Under the pieces are notes generated by a model. It had not been told where the DNA came from. It saw nothing but the letters and a program-made list of their open reading frames with translations, and did not search any database. A stretch of 64,000 nt of DNA from the NCBI GenBank assembly GCA_023634235.1, contig JAMKCF010000004.1, forward strand, positions 21,670,027 to 21,734,026, read 5' to 3'. The position numbers were made by a program, and so were the translations under genes. Shown one piece after another: positions 1 to 13,033 of the stretch (within the stretch, counting starts at the first letter, position 1; every line of letters begins with the position of its first letter). Source of the DNA: Pisaster brevispinus (Eukaryota > Echinodermata > Asteroidea > Forcipulatida > Asteriidae).

Positions 1-1096
1 CCTGGCAGTCTTGACTGATGTTTAAAATAGTAGCCATTAAGCTAGGAAGTAAATCATGTCAAGTGTAATTGAATGGAAGTGCCTCTGGCAAAGAGTGCTT
101 CCACAATAAGCAATATCTGTCAATAGAGGGCTCTATCCATAAAAACCCAGAAGAGAGAGAATCACTTCTGTCATTTCAATGTTTACAGCTAATGCTCGCT
201 GTTCATCATACATGTTCCTGAGGCCTTTTTGTACACCTCAGCTCTATCTAAAAGCCATTCTACATGAAAATGTATACAGCATTTCAGAATGCTGCTACAA
301 AATAAATTAATACTGCACCATAAAAAAAAAATGAATTTGAAAGCAGGAAAGATAAGAGGTTTTAGAGAGGGTCCAGGCTGGGACTTTATTTACTACTACA
401 GTCAGATGGATCATGACTTCAACGGAAACAGGAAACAAAAATAACATGATTGATAATAACCAGCAATCCTCCGTATCACTCATATGTCTGGCCTGTCTCC
501 GCAACATCACAAAATTGCAAAATGTCAACTAAACTATGATTTGAACAATTGGTTTTATGATTGATGAAAGGGTGAAAATTCTGGGGCAGAGATTAAGGAA
601 ATGTCTTTTTAAATTAGTTTAAAGAAAGGCAGCAGTGAGAGTAGAACAATTCAAACAGGATATTGCATTAAGAGAATTAACAAAGATTAATGACAATTGT
701 CACTGAAAGCTTCGCCATTAAGCTGTTAAGTATTGGTAAAATGGTGAGGCTGCTGCTTACTGTATGACTGAAGCAAAAGACTTACTCAAAATCAACCGAC
801 AGGAATTATTGTTAATTAATCCTTTCAACTCGGGCAATTTCTGAACAACACTGCCACACAAGATTTACCCCCATTTGTCATATCTGAAAAGTGTCATACT
901 GCACAAACACATATGACGGGGCCATCCTGCGCAGGTGACGCTGTCAAGAAAACTGGCTTTAAATTTTGAAATGCGTGTGGCAAGAAAGTTGACCGGTATC
1001 TATGGTATCTAGACTGGAAGCATTTAATGTTAGGTTGGTCTTTAATGGAGTCAAGTAGAAGATTCCACTCAGGGGTTGTCCAAGGATAAAGCAAGG

Positions 1097-1320
1097 TTTG
1101 CCCTGTACTTTTTCAGTGGCTAACCAGCGAGACCCGTTAGCTTGTCATTTCACTCCAGTCCGTCAGCTTTCAACTACTAGTCTGTATTCCAAATTAAATA
1201 GGGATGCTTTTTCAACACTGAACAAGCCAGCTGAACCCTGAGGAGAGAATTTTGACTGGACCGCAGGTGTTTCAACTAGTTAGTATTTGACCAGTATACC
1301 ACTGTGGGAAGCAAAGGGAA
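1097..1320. repeat. Dispersed repeat family Q, copy 1
   Basis: This stretch shares the core 'aatagggatgctttt(t)caacactgaac', followed by 'aagccagc' or 'tagccagc', with 6610-6815. Both then run through a 'gaccactg' or 'taccactg' block. It is non-coding. The type of element is unknown; no clear terminal inverted repeats are visible. Confidence 0.5.
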
Positions 1321-1462
1321 TAAAAATGTTGGTAGTTTAGTGTGCTGTGGATCTGTCTGTCTTTTGTCCTGGTAGACGTTAGGTGGTTGATGTTTAGTTT
1401 TAAGTGAGTGACATTACTTGATGTTATGCGGTGAGATTCTTTATAGATAAAGACATAGACCA

Positions 1463-1870
1463 GGCCCGGAAATTCATCTTCAAGAGGGCAAGGTCATATT
1501 CATTTTGACAAGGGCACTTCCATTGGAAAATCTTAAAGTCTATGGGACACTTTTGATGGGGCACCAAGGCCAAGACCAGGGCCCAATTTCATGGCTCTGC
1601 TTACCATAAGCAAAGAATCGACACTTACGGAAGCAGAGAATTCCGTGCTTACATCAAGCGTATTTCACGGGTAAGCAGGGAATTTTGGCTTGTGCGCGTG
1701 CGTACTCCACATTACTAGGCATTCTTCGCTTACACAGCTAGCGCAGAAGTTCGGCGCTTGCAAAATAAACGGAGAATGGTGACCGTAAGCATGAAATTCG
1801 GCGGTAAGCAGAGCCATGAAATTGGGCCCCGGCCAACAGAGGTCATGGCTTCCATGTATTTCCAGGCCTG
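1463..1870. mobile_element. MITE-A copy, split by a nested MITE-B
   Basis: The left half (1463-1578) matches other copies at 12822, 47529 and 59355, including 'gagggcaagg' and 'gggcacttccattgga'. The right half (1831-1870) resumes the same consensus with 'ggtcatggcttcc' and ends in 'tttccaggcctg', the inverted complement of the left end 'caggcccggaaatt'. The two halves are separated by a complete MITE-B. Intact copies are about 160-170 bp. Confidence 0.75.
1579..1830. mobile_element. MITE-B copy inserted into MITE-A
   Basis: About 250 bp with near-perfect terminal inverted repeats. The left end begins GGGCCCAATTTCATGG and continues to 'ctctgcttacc'. The right end is its inverse, 'ggtaagcagagcc' through 'gaaattgggccc'. 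Related copies lie at 6847-7102 and 21429-21621. No coding capacity. Confidence 0.85.
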
Positions 1871-2036
1871 ATAGACAAGCACTAGAGCGTCTTGGTTCCA
1901 AAGATTCCAACCAAGATTCTTGAGCATTGTAGTGACACTCCATGAACGATTGTAATCCCTTAGGACAAACCCACATAATGAGCTTATCAGAAAAACTTGT
2001 AATCCATTTTTTTTATCTTGAAGTGCAACGGCTGAC

Positions 2037-4415
2037 CTTATTTGGTGTTGTGTCATCACTGCCCTCCCCTCACTGTCCAATGACTGAAGTTCTTCATCTG
2101 TGAAGGCTGTGTGAGTACCGTAGCAACCAACACTATCAGCGTGACCACTGGCCTTTGCGATTCTGCCTGTGAGTCCTTCCTCTGCACGCACAGGAGCGAC
2201 AGAGTTGCGGCAATAAGTGGCAACTCCTTCACACACAAAATAAAAGTGAAATAAGATTGAATAATAATGCATACATGTAAATGCCCCAGACAGTCTACTC
2301 AGTCTTATTGGTTTAAAAGTGGTCACATGACCACGTTTACCTGCTGATATTAAACAGCTGATTTTAGAGACATAGCTGGAGCTGTTTAAGATCGGTTGGC
2401 TAATTGCGTGTTTAGCACTCATAGAAATACACGTGTTGGCATGCAAGCTTGCGGGTTACACAATCATTCAATACATACCAGTTCCAGGTACTCACTTTAC
2501 ATGTACGTGAAGTCTAATGTACAAGCATTGAGTGTTGCATGCAATGTAACTCCTGGCCGAATGGAGCCAGAGAACATGACAAGTATTGGCAATTCCAAAC
2601 AGAGAAGTTTTACAGATTTAGCATACATGTATGCGTATTTCCATTCATAAATTTATGAATGGAAATACGAGAGGTATTGAATATCTTAAACAGCCATTTT
2701 AAGGCCTTCTATATGTAGGGTCTTGGCCTTGCAATAAATGACATAGGCTTTGACTCGGTCCTTTATCGCATGGCAACGACTCCCTGCCAGTCTTAAACTG
2801 CCACTTCAGACCCTGTCACCACTCACCACTCTAGAAGTGTAAGACATGGTAAAGCAAACGACAACGAAAATACTGAACTTACCGGAGTATCCTGAACGTT
2901 TCCTTGAGAAGCTGAAGTATGAACTATACCCTTCAACATTGGCAATGGCATCATCTAAGAGGTCCCCTGTAGAAAGAAAAACATATGAGAGAATAAACTT
3001 AGTCCCAAGTCACAATAAGGCATGCAGGCCTTGCGCTTAAATTATTTGTGTTAAGTAGCCCACCGGGCTAGTAAACTGTGCATTTTACTTTCCTCCAGGA
3101 AGTTTTAGTAGCCCAGATCTTATACATGTATTGCAATTATGTGAATCTTTCTGATAATGGTTGCAAATCACAACCAGTTAAGTTACACTCACCACAAAGA
3201 AATTAACATATTTTATAATCCAATGCCTTCCCTTTTCAGATTTTGATTAGTACTGTTATACTGTATCATGGCCACCCATGGGCATGACCACCCTAAAACT
3301 GGCTCCATAAACATGATAAATGGAAACTACTGACACTATCATACTGTCATAACCCTGACCTTGGGCATACCAATGCTATTAATTAATATGATTTAAAACA
3401 CAATACACTACTTCAGAACTAACTTGTCCTACATCTTGTAAACAAAGAACATATTGGAAAAAAAGCCATATAGTGGAAAAATGGAGTGATAAGATTTAAG
3501 TGTATCATGCTACAGTCGCTCAGTATGTCAGTACCAACTATCAGTCACAACATATGATTATGAAGCTACTTCAGGGTTCTCCCTCACAAAAAGTTGTCAT
3601 GTTTCCTTTGCCGACTATAATTCAGGTTCAGATTCAGATTTGATTTGTGCATGTTTTCGATCTCATTGGGGAGCAGCAAAGGGGGACAAGGCAAGGGTTC
3701 TGAGCAGGGGGATTCCCGCCCCTACTAGGCGCATCCCATGACCATGACGAATGACCCCACTCAGTCAGTGCCATGCCAAAAAGTGTCCACTGCCAAATAC
3801 TAAATACTAAATAGTGTCTGCTCATTATTAAATATTAGCATACTGTGATATGATTGGTCATGCATTCATGACGTCACACTGTTTACCCATGTTTACTGAG
3901 CCTTCCTGTATAGTGTCCCTGTTAAGCGTGCATCCAATGGCATACCTTTTCTACTAGCTAGTCTACCAATTAATTAATTTTCATCTTATTCTTAATCTTA
4001 GTTTGTCATTTACAATTTGTTTTTGAAAAGTAGTACATAAAAACATAATGACACAGTTAACTTAAATTGCAAATACATCTATTAATTAGTTGAGTCGTTC
4101 ATAATTGTAAATCCCCATAACACTACAGAACAATAGAAGTTAACACTATTAACTAACACTCAATTCACTCAGTAAAACTTTGATTTGTTTTAATACTACA
4201 AAATACCCTGATGATCAGGATGATACAGTCAGCTAGCTGAGCTCAATCAAGCCTCAGCTGAGTAAAAAACACAGACTGAACAAAATGAGTCAAAACATAC
4301 TCGTTACTTTGGTCTCCTGCAGGCAAATAACATCTGCACCAAGTGAATCAAGAAGTTCTTTTATGGGAACCTTGGATGCCCTTATTCCGTTGATATTCCA
4401 CGTTAAAATGTCCAT
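2037..4415 (-). CDS. APEX2: AP endonuclease 2, 5' part (three exons, continues off the left edge)
   Basis: Family role: APEX2 is a class II AP endonuclease and 3'-5' exonuclease of the exonuclease III fold; it acts in the nucleus in base-excision repair and replication-stress signalling. Exons on the minus strand: 4415-4301 (starts at ATG 4415), 2966-2883 and 2226-2037, with donors gtatgt, gtaagt and gtcagc. Joined they give 129 codons plus two bases. The start has WNINGIR, with the metal/active-site Asn, then CLQETKVTRD with the catalytic Glu. Exon 2 gives YFSFSRKRSGYSG. Exon 3 gives GVATYC, PVRAEEGLTG and LDSEGRAVMTQHQIR, all matching the APEX2 branch rather than APEX1. The catalytic Asp and His exons, the PCNA-binding box and the zinc finger lie outside the window. 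No defect is visible in the part seen. Confidence 0.92.
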
Positions 4416-6609
4416 CTTGTCAGCACTTGGCAAACTTTAATTTTGCGCGCCTTTTGTCTGAGGTACGGTAACTTTTTTGCTGCCATGTTGAATCTGGTAT
4501 CCAACTTCAACCAGTACATTTTGAACACAACACATGAAATCAGACTAGACCCCAAGCCCTTCTTTTTTTTCCAATGGGGGCGCTATTTATTTAAAAAAAT
4601 GTTTGGTCGTCTGCTTTGCAAATTTTGCAAGCAGACGACCCGAAACGTGTGCCCTTTTTTGTTTAGTCTTTTTTAAACATCGTGAAGTTTTCTTTCAGTG
4701 GCAATTAAACTCTCACAAAAAGCACTTTAATTAAAAGTGTTTTAGTTGGTGATGTTTGCCTGTCACAGTGGCGGCAGGCAGCTGGGTGAAGTTATTTTTA
4801 CAGCATTCTGTTTACATGTTAAAACACGTAAACATAATCATTATATAAAAAAAAATTAAATAATATTTATATGTATATCTGACCGACACTGCGAACAAAC
4901 TCACGGCGGGACTACGTTTTGTAATTGACAAGTTTTAAATATGCTACAAAAGGATTTATTTCAATCACACGATACTCTTCACATAATAAAGGTCTACAAG
5001 TTACATTATAAACTTAGACAATTACCTCATTTATTAATTACATGGATTATTATAAAGATCACTTCACAAAAATGTATAAATTGGGTCATTTTCGAAGGTT
5101 ATAATGTAACTTCACCTGTGTGACGCAAATGTTAAATTTATTACTAATATTTTATGACTAATAATAATAGCTAATGAAATAAATATATCTAACATAAATA
5201 AGTGCATAAATATCTTCATAAACTGCCAATGCATAGTCGCCTTGGGACCCACAAATGTCCGGTGCCCCACCCCAGCCCCAGGTACCCCCACCCCAAAAAA
5301 CAGATAGTAACCCCCTGCAAAAAAAATTATTTATTTATTCAAGACGGTGGAAGAAAATGCCTATCCTGAATAAGTATTTGAGTTGAATGCTTTAAAAAAC
5401 AATAAAAATGTTTTTAATCCTAATTTTTTGTAATTATTTTAACGAAAGGCCATCCCTCCCCCACCTCTGACAAATACCTGCCCATCCCCCTCCCCCCAGC
5501 ACCACAAAAAAAAAAGTTCTGGCTACACCGTTAAATAAACTGACCCCCAAAATTAACCAGAGGTCAATTAACAAATCTTATGTCAATATCCAATGTTTGT
5601 TATTGCTATGGTGGACAAGAGCTATATTGATAACTGACAATGGAAATTCATATCTTGGTTGTTTAGTACTGATTCTCGTACTCGAATTGCACTTTGCATC
5701 AACGGGAATTACATAAAAAGCACTAGTTATTGTGCCAGGTTAATGGTCATAATGTCATACTTTGGGGTTTTGGTTGTGCGTGCACAAGTATTTCAAGGCC
5801 TTTCAATGTTAACTTGCTTCCATATTTTACACACAAAGAATGAATGGTGTCAGTGAAGCCTCCCTTGCGCCCCCCAACTTGCCCCCACCAATGAAATCAA
5901 ATAAATTTACAAGTGACTGATTCATGATACATAAAAAAAAATCTGCAAATTATGTCTCTACGCTCAGGGTTTGCCCTCAACTAGCCAGCAGGACCGGTTT
6001 AGCTTACTATACTGTATAGAGGGTTGGCTATAATGGTGACTATGATAAGACCAATGTTAATAGAGAGCCACAACAGCCCAACAAGGTGAGCTAGGTTGGA
6101 CTATAGATGCAAAATAGAAGTGTGGCTGTCTCTTTGAATATTGTTTGAATACAGTCAAGCCATTAGCAATCAGTTTCATATACGTTTTGTAGGTGTCGGA
6201 CGTTCAGGGTGTCAGACGTATGAACAAAATGTACGTCCGACACCAGGTTTTTGCACAGCTAGAGATTTTTTAAAGACATGATTCCATTTATAGATAGAGT
6301 GTATCAATTGTGCTTTATAAAGTAAATTTGACAATTTTCTGTAGATACTTTAGCACACTTCAACCAGTTTACAAAACCAAAAGAAACTCTATTTATTCAT
6401 TCAGGATAAAAACTTTTCGGAAACATTATTTTTTACAAAATTTCACTTTTTTTAAAGTAATTTCCAGTTGAAAATAACAGATGAGCTGCTGAATATTTTT
6501 AGTAACAAATTATATTTAAATAAAATTCTTAAAATAAGGTTCAAAATGACATATCATTTTTTGGTCACATTTATGCCATCTTAAATTGTTGGCATTGAGG
6601 TATACATTT

Positions 6610-6815
6610 CCGTGGAACTGCCCTTGTCTTTTTCACTAGTCTATCAGCTTTTTTCACAAGTCCATATTTCACACGAAATAGGGATGCTTTTCAACACTGA
6701 ACTAGCCAGCCGGACCACTTGATGAGAATTCTGACAGGTTCTCATGTGTTACAACTAGCATTTGACAAGCTGACCACTGTTAAGGGACAACACTGCAGCT
6801 AGTCCCCCCAAAAAA
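6610..6815. repeat. Dispersed repeat family Q, copy 2
   Basis: Shares 'aatagggatgctttt' and 'caacactgaactagccagc' with the copy at 1097-1320, and the same order of shorter matching blocks. Confidence 0.5.
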
Positions 6816-6846
6816 AATTTGTTTTAAATAAATCAATCAATATTTG

Positions 6847-7102
6847 GTCTCAATTTTATAGAGCTGCTTAACGGCCCATTTTGTGCTTACTGCGCGATTT
6901 TCATTTCATAGCGCTGCTATTCCATAGCACATGCAAAGGCATGCTAACCTTTCGGTGCTTACTGTACAAATTTTGAATGACGTAACAATGCAAATCTATG
7001 GTGAACGCGCAAGACGGCTGCCTAATTTTCTTGCTAACCTGAGAAATACGCTTCGCACGAAAAAACTTGCTTGCCGTTAAGCAGCCCTATGAAATTGGGC
7101 CC
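6847..7102. mobile_element. MITE-B copy
   Basis: The right end 'gcagccctatgaaattgggccc' and the left end 'ctcaattttatagagctgct' form the family's inverted termini. Inside are several 'gcttac/gctaac' motifs typical of this family. The left end is more worn than the right. Confidence 0.75.
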
Positions 7103-7820
7103 TGACTGCGGCACTGTATGGTGAAGACAGTAAACACTCTCTACATGTACATCGCTCGAATTTCACACTGGACCACAGGCCCCAGAAGGCCAGTGGTTTT
7201 AGCATCAGGCCAGTAAACTCATAACCTGGCAAGTCCGACGGTCTGGTGTTTTTCAATTGAATAGCAATACCGTTCTGCATTAATGCATAGTACATGTACA
7301 TGTATCTTAAACTAAAATAAATTACGTTAAAATGTCCAACTGTGGGTCTGACAAATTGCCTTTCAATTCTATGAATAATCAGTACTTAATATCATATCAT
7401 ATTAATATAAATAAAATTTTAAAAGACAAGTGAGATAAATGTTCTCTTACTCATATATTTGTACTTATTTGTTCATATAAAAGCAGTAAAATGCATGTTA
7501 TACTGTGTCAGCAAGTTTTTTTTTCTCATTTTAAAGCTGGTTTTGTAAACAAAATGTCTGGTCCAGTAAACATTTTGAACTACAACCCCGTGGTCTTGTG
7601 GATTTTCCCCCAAAAATGTATGGTAATTATAACTTCTGCCGATGTTACATCAGTGAACAATTTCCCCTGCATAGCAAAACCATCTTTTGCTACTCATGCA
7701 CAAGACAATGTACTTTGCTATGCAAAATGCTGAACTAAAACCAATCCCTGTGCATGCAGCCATGGCTGAGGTGGACTCACTACAAAATAAGTGACTAGCG
7801 TGGAATGTAAACATTTGGAA

Positions 7821-7940
7821 ACTCTTTTGGGAGATGTGTTGGCTCCAAGAAGAATCGGTGTGGTCCCGACATTCTCCTTAAGATATACTGTCGTCGAGAC
7901 CACACCCATTCTTCTCAGGGTAAACTCTTCTCCCAAAATA
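7821..7940. repeat. Short palindromic hairpin element
   Basis: The left arm 'ttttgggag ... agaagaatcggtgtggtc' is complemented by the right arm 'gaccacacccattcttct ... ctcccaaaa' about 25 bases later. Together they form a near-complete 120-bp stem typical of a fold-back MITE. Confidence 0.7.
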
Positions 7941-8299
7941 GCTCTATACAGGGTTGTACCCGCAGGTTTATTACTATAGTTTTTCTTGCTATAAAAATTA
8001 TTCCACTTTAGAATGAGTACTTTACAGTAAACAACTTTTTCAATATATTCCAATTCACATGGAATGTTTTGATCTGATAGAAAAGTATGATAAAATATAT
8101 TATTTTTTTTACTAACGAGTATTTTAACAGCACACACATTTTATTTAATTCCCAAAATACATGGGGGGAAAACCCCTTTGACTTGATTTTTAAAAATAGA
8201 TCAGAGAATTGAATACAAGAGATCCAGTGTAGTGTCACTGACAGTTCTCATTAGACAGAATCTACCTCCCTTGGTTTTAAGGCAACTGAATGAATTGCA

Positions 8300-8465
8300 T
8301 TGACACCCCTTGGGCAACGCGCAGCGCACTTACACACCCTTTATCCTGTCCGCCATTTTGGGAGTCAAAATGTACACAAACAAATTGAATACCAAAATGG
8401 TGGAAATGGTGGCCGTGCATTGTGCGGAGGTGCGTTCCACGTTGCGCAAAGGATCATTACAGCCA
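8300..8465. repeat. Dispersed repeat F, copy in the transporter 3' flank
   Basis: Contains 'gcgcacttacac', 'tatcctgtccgc' and 'gggagtcaaaatgtacac'. The same blocks occur in opposite orientation at 10135-10280. It ends just downstream of the transporter stop codon, so it may form part of the 3' UTR. Confidence 0.55.
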
Positions 8466-8472
8466 AAGATAG

Positions 8473-11400
8473 TTACTCCACTGAACCTTGCGCCGGTCCA
8501 GGTTTGTCGACTCTCGGCCATCGGTCATCTTTGACCAACTTCGTCCATAGAAGATGCATGCCAAGTATAAGGACAATTGAAACTACTGCTAAGATTCCAA
8601 CAAAGTAGAAACTCAAACTGTAACTGTTGGTCACGTCATACATGTAACCTGCGAAAGAAATTTGATAACAAGATTCTCATAAAATGTAGACTTCAGATTT
8701 GTCATCTTCCATGTCAATGACAAAGCAGCCAGAATATATCACTATTAAATAATGCGAACAAAAATCTGGCATCATCAGGACTTGAAAAAACAAGTTGTGA
8801 TTTAAAATAACAATCTTAGCCTCTTACACAGCAATGACAACTTAATTTTAACATGATAAAAAAATAGAAAGACTTACTTAGAGTGGCTGTGTCGTCGTGA
8901 TCAAAGCAGGCATGTGGCTGTACATGGAATTATTAACTCTCACCCAGTTCCTGCATGCGCGCCCACTCTCACCATAGATTGATATGGATGGAGGGCGCAC
9001 GAGGGCGTACTGGGTGAGAGTTCATAATTCCATGTACCGCCATAGGCCTGCTTTGATCATGATGACACAGCCTCTTTATTATGATCAAAAAACTTACCTC
9101 CAGCGTACGCTGATGACATGTTACCAACAGCGACAACCACAAGCCCGATGCCAAATGCTCCCGGAAATCTATCTTTTCCAACGATCATCCGAATCATGAC
9201 GGCCTGTAGGGGGATGTAACCTCCAGATGACAGTCCAATCAGCACCGTGCAGATCACTAATCCAGCAAAGTTATCGGTAGCCGCAATAATAGGTGCCCCA
9301 ATAGCTGTTAGTGCTATGAAGAAGCTGTAAATGTAGGCTGGTTGAATGACATGGGCATCGATGAGACGACCATGGGTCAAACGGGTCAGGATGCTAGACA
9401 ATCCGAGAATGGAAATGAGCAGACTAGCGCTTACCTCTGGGATGCCGACCAACTTGGCTTGAGCAGCAAGATAGGGTATTGTGATGCCGAATGTTGGCGA
9501 GTTAGTCGCTACAACCAGCAGGAAGAGACTGAAAACACGATTTGTCCAAAAGAGGGAGATACCGGTGTGATTTAGGAAAGACGCGACTCTCTGACCACAC
9601 CGGCCCTGCGATGCTACCTCAATCACCTCATCTCCGCGGTGCTCCGTGGTGCTGTGTTTGCGATGCTTCATCGGCTGGGCCTGACTGGTGGAAGAACATG
9701 CGATGTCGCCGGTGTTCATGTTTGCATTTTCATCATCCGGAAGATGACTGTAGCCTTGCTCGCCAGATGACGCAGCCTCAATGGTCCGACTGTCTTCGAC
9801 AGGTTTTCGTTTCTGTATTCGAGACGACTTCATAAACATTGAGCAGACAATCACATGGAGCTGTATTGCACTGGAGATCATGATAGCCCCTCTCCAGGAG
9901 AACATGTCAACAAAGAAAGTGAATACGATTGGCATGATGACCATTCCTATACTCGCTCCGGTCATACAAATGCCATTAGCCAGCGCAAAATGTTTATGGA
10001 AGCATTCACTGACACCAACGATGGCACCAGAATATGACATCCCAAAGCCTATTCCTGCGAAAAAAAACATGTACAGAGACTTGAAAAAAAAAAATTATTT
10101 GATGATCCATTACGAGTCGCAAGTTACTAATGACCTCTTGCACAACGTGGACAGCACCTATGCGAAATGCGCCGTTTTGGAATCAATTCCTTTGTGTACA
10201 TTCTGACTCCCTAAATCGCGGACAGGATAGGCGGACAGGTGCGTGTAAGTGTGCTCCGCGTTGTGCAAGGGGTCAACTGACCACTGTACTCACCACAATC
10301 AATCTTGGTTGCACCATTTTGGAGTCAGGTTTCCCTGTATGTTGTTGTGCGCATTTTAGGAGATGCACATGTATGCATACACCCTCACCATATATTTGCG
10401 TGCAATCTGATTACCAATATGGTTAAACCATGCCCAAAAAAGTGGCAGAGGATGGTTCCCCCCCCCCCCCCGCCCCTGTTGCTCCCATACTTTAATACAC
10501 TCTTTTCCTTTTGTACAGAAGTACACCCCCTAAAATTCTCCAAAGAATTCCTCAGATTCCTAGAACACAGTAAAGACACAATGGAGGGGGTACACCAGGC
10601 AACATATCGAGCACCAAATGAAAATGGTAAACCATGGGCAGACAGCTGCTGTACGTGACATCAGTGAAACGGGTCCAGACAGCAACCAGGGTATCCGAGT
10701 ATCGAGTCATAAAGCGAGTTATGAGACACTCAGGTTGAGAATGAATCTCAATGTCCATTTTATGAAGGGGCTGCGTCGTCATGATCAGGCCTGTGGCTGT
10801 GCATGGAATGATGAACTCTCACCCAGTTACTGCACATGCCCTCCCTCCGTATCATACGTACGGAGTACGTGCGCGCGTGCAGTAACTAGGTTAGAGTTCA
10901 TTATTCCATGTACAGCCACAAGCCCCGTTTTTGATTAGTCGACAAAGCCCCTTTTTAAACAATAAAAAATCAGCACATTATATTTTATCGCCCATCAAAC
11001 TTTCTCTTGTATGTTATATAAAATATTTGCAGCAATTTTGTAAATTTTGTTAACAACAGTAACACACACAACACTTCAGCAAATTGGGCAAAATATAAAT
11101 ATATTGACTATTCAAAGTTAGACAAACATTTACCTGTCATGAATGGAATTGTTATGAACAGGACATGGAATTGTTGAGCAAATGATGAAACAATGAGACC
11201 AGCAAACGATAGCAAGCACCCTGAAAACACCACCACACGCACTCCGAAGTACCTTGTCAGTGCCCCTGCAAATGGAGCTGAACAAATAAACAGGACATGA
11301 AATTAATTACATAGTTCTCTAAGGAAACAAATACAATACAATACAATACAATAAATACATTTATATAGAGCACTCTAACACACCAAAGACGTTTTCACAG

Positions 11401-12099
11401 CGCTGAACAGAGTCTAGAAAAATAACCAAATAATCCAGTTAAACATGCAGGTCGTAGTTCAAACAGATGAGTTTTCAGAGTCTTCTTAAAAGCATCCAAG
11501 GAAGGGGAGCAGTGGATGCACTGTGGAAGCTCATTCCGGTCTAGAGGTGCATAAGCCTGGAATGCATGGTCACCAGCTGTGCTGTATTTTCTGGGCACAT
11601 AGAGAAGGGTATTATCTAAACTTGAGCGGCAGTGTACACAGTTTACAAAGACAGGACCTTTCATTTCATTTCATTTCATTTATTGATTCTGGTTGTGAAG
11701 CCAAGGACTCTCAGAAAAGCGAACTAAATCACTGTACTAGCCAAGAACCCAATGGGGAGAAGACAAGGAAGGAAGTTTCAGTTTTAGACGTGGGAGGAAA
11801 ACCCCAGAGAATTATTCCAGGGAAAACCCACGCAATCAGGCAGGGACTGAAAACCCAATCCACATAGTGCCCCCGGTGGGATTTGAACCGGGGTCCCAGA
11901 GGTGAAAGGCAAGGCAAGATACCACTACACCAACCTGACCGCCACTACACCAACCTGACCTTGAGATGTGTTTCCTAAATCATAAAAAAATACAAAACCT
12001 GAGAAGAAGAAGAAAAGAAATGCTGAAGTGGATCAGTTGCCCCAAACCAACAAAATACAAAAAATGCTTGTATTACAATCACATCAAGAGAAAGCATTG

Positions 12100-12180
<81 letters not shown>

Positions 12181-12996
12181 CACACATATCAACCCTTAAA
12201 GTGCTCAAGGGCACCTTTTTAAAAATGTATATTCCAAAGATAGTTGGGGAAAGACTAAGGATGAATCTCATGCCGAACTGAAATGGTGTCTGGTCAAAGA
12301 TTGTCTGAATTTCAAAGGCCTCTTCTCTTGATCCCCACAACAGTCTCAGGGACAGAATTCCAAAGTCGGGTGCAGTATGACTACAAGAATACAATATCAA
12401 TACAACAACTTACAAACACATACATGGAAAATAGTAGTGAAAATGCAATTTACAATGAGCCAGAGATGGCTGGAGACATCAAATGTGTTTTGAGTTGACA
12501 TTTAAAAGTATTTAAGGAATTAGATAACTGTAAATTCCACAAGCAATGAGCAGCTGCTTAGCAAATGCCCTGTCCCTCCAACCTTGTTTGGAATGAGGCT
12601 CAAAAAGTTCAGGGGCTCTGGATGATCGCAGACCAGGACGAGTGACAGAGGGAGAATGAATGAGGTACGAAATGAAGCCAGGGGCTAACTGACATCAGAT
12701 TCAATTGATTTAAGATACAGATGTAGCTGACAAATACGAAGAGCATAGCAGGCTAGAAGACGACAACCAGCCAACCAGAGGTTGTCCTCTTCGAACTGGG
12801 TGTACCATTCACTGAACTTAAAGCCTGGAATTTCATCTTCGAGAGGGCAAGGAAGTTTTCATTTTGTAAAGGGCACTTCCATTGGAAAACCTTCAAGTCT
12901 ATGGGATGGGGAAACTGTTGAAGGTGTACCAAAGCCGAGTTCAGGGCTACGACAGCCATAACCTCCGTGGCCTCCATGTAATTCCAGGCCTGACAA

Positions 12997-13033
<37 letters not shown>

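Larger units (their letters stand above)
1..2036. other. Left edge: APEX2 intron filled with dispersed repeats
   Basis: The third recognisable APEX2 exon ends at 2037 with a splice donor on the minus strand. I searched 1-2036 on the minus strand for the next expected exon of the family (the block containing the Asn-Val-Tyr-Cys-Pro motif) and did not find it, so this is probably intron running off the window. It holds a dispersed repeat (1097-1320) and a nested pair of MITEs (1463-1870). I recognise nothing else in 1-1096. Confidence 0.6.
4416..8472. other. Intergenic region between APEX2 and the transporter gene
   Basis: No coding exon was recognised. The stretch just upstream of the APEX2 start should hold its promoter, but I see no convincing core element. 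The region contains a second copy of repeat Q (6610-6815), a MITE-B (6847-7102), a short hairpin element (7821-7940) and part of a dispersed repeat (8300-8465). 4440-6600 is AT-rich and otherwise featureless. A possible AATAAA signal for the minus-strand transporter lies at 8145-8140. Confidence 0.5.

Noticed and set aside
1730..2446. A 238-codon open frame on the minus strand
   Set aside because: Only the middle part (2037-2226) is coding, as an APEX2 exon; the rest is intron and nested MITE sequence that happens to lack stops.
12028..12222. Open frame encoding a poly-Ile stretch
   Set aside because: It simply reads the (TAA)n microsatellite out of the stop frame.
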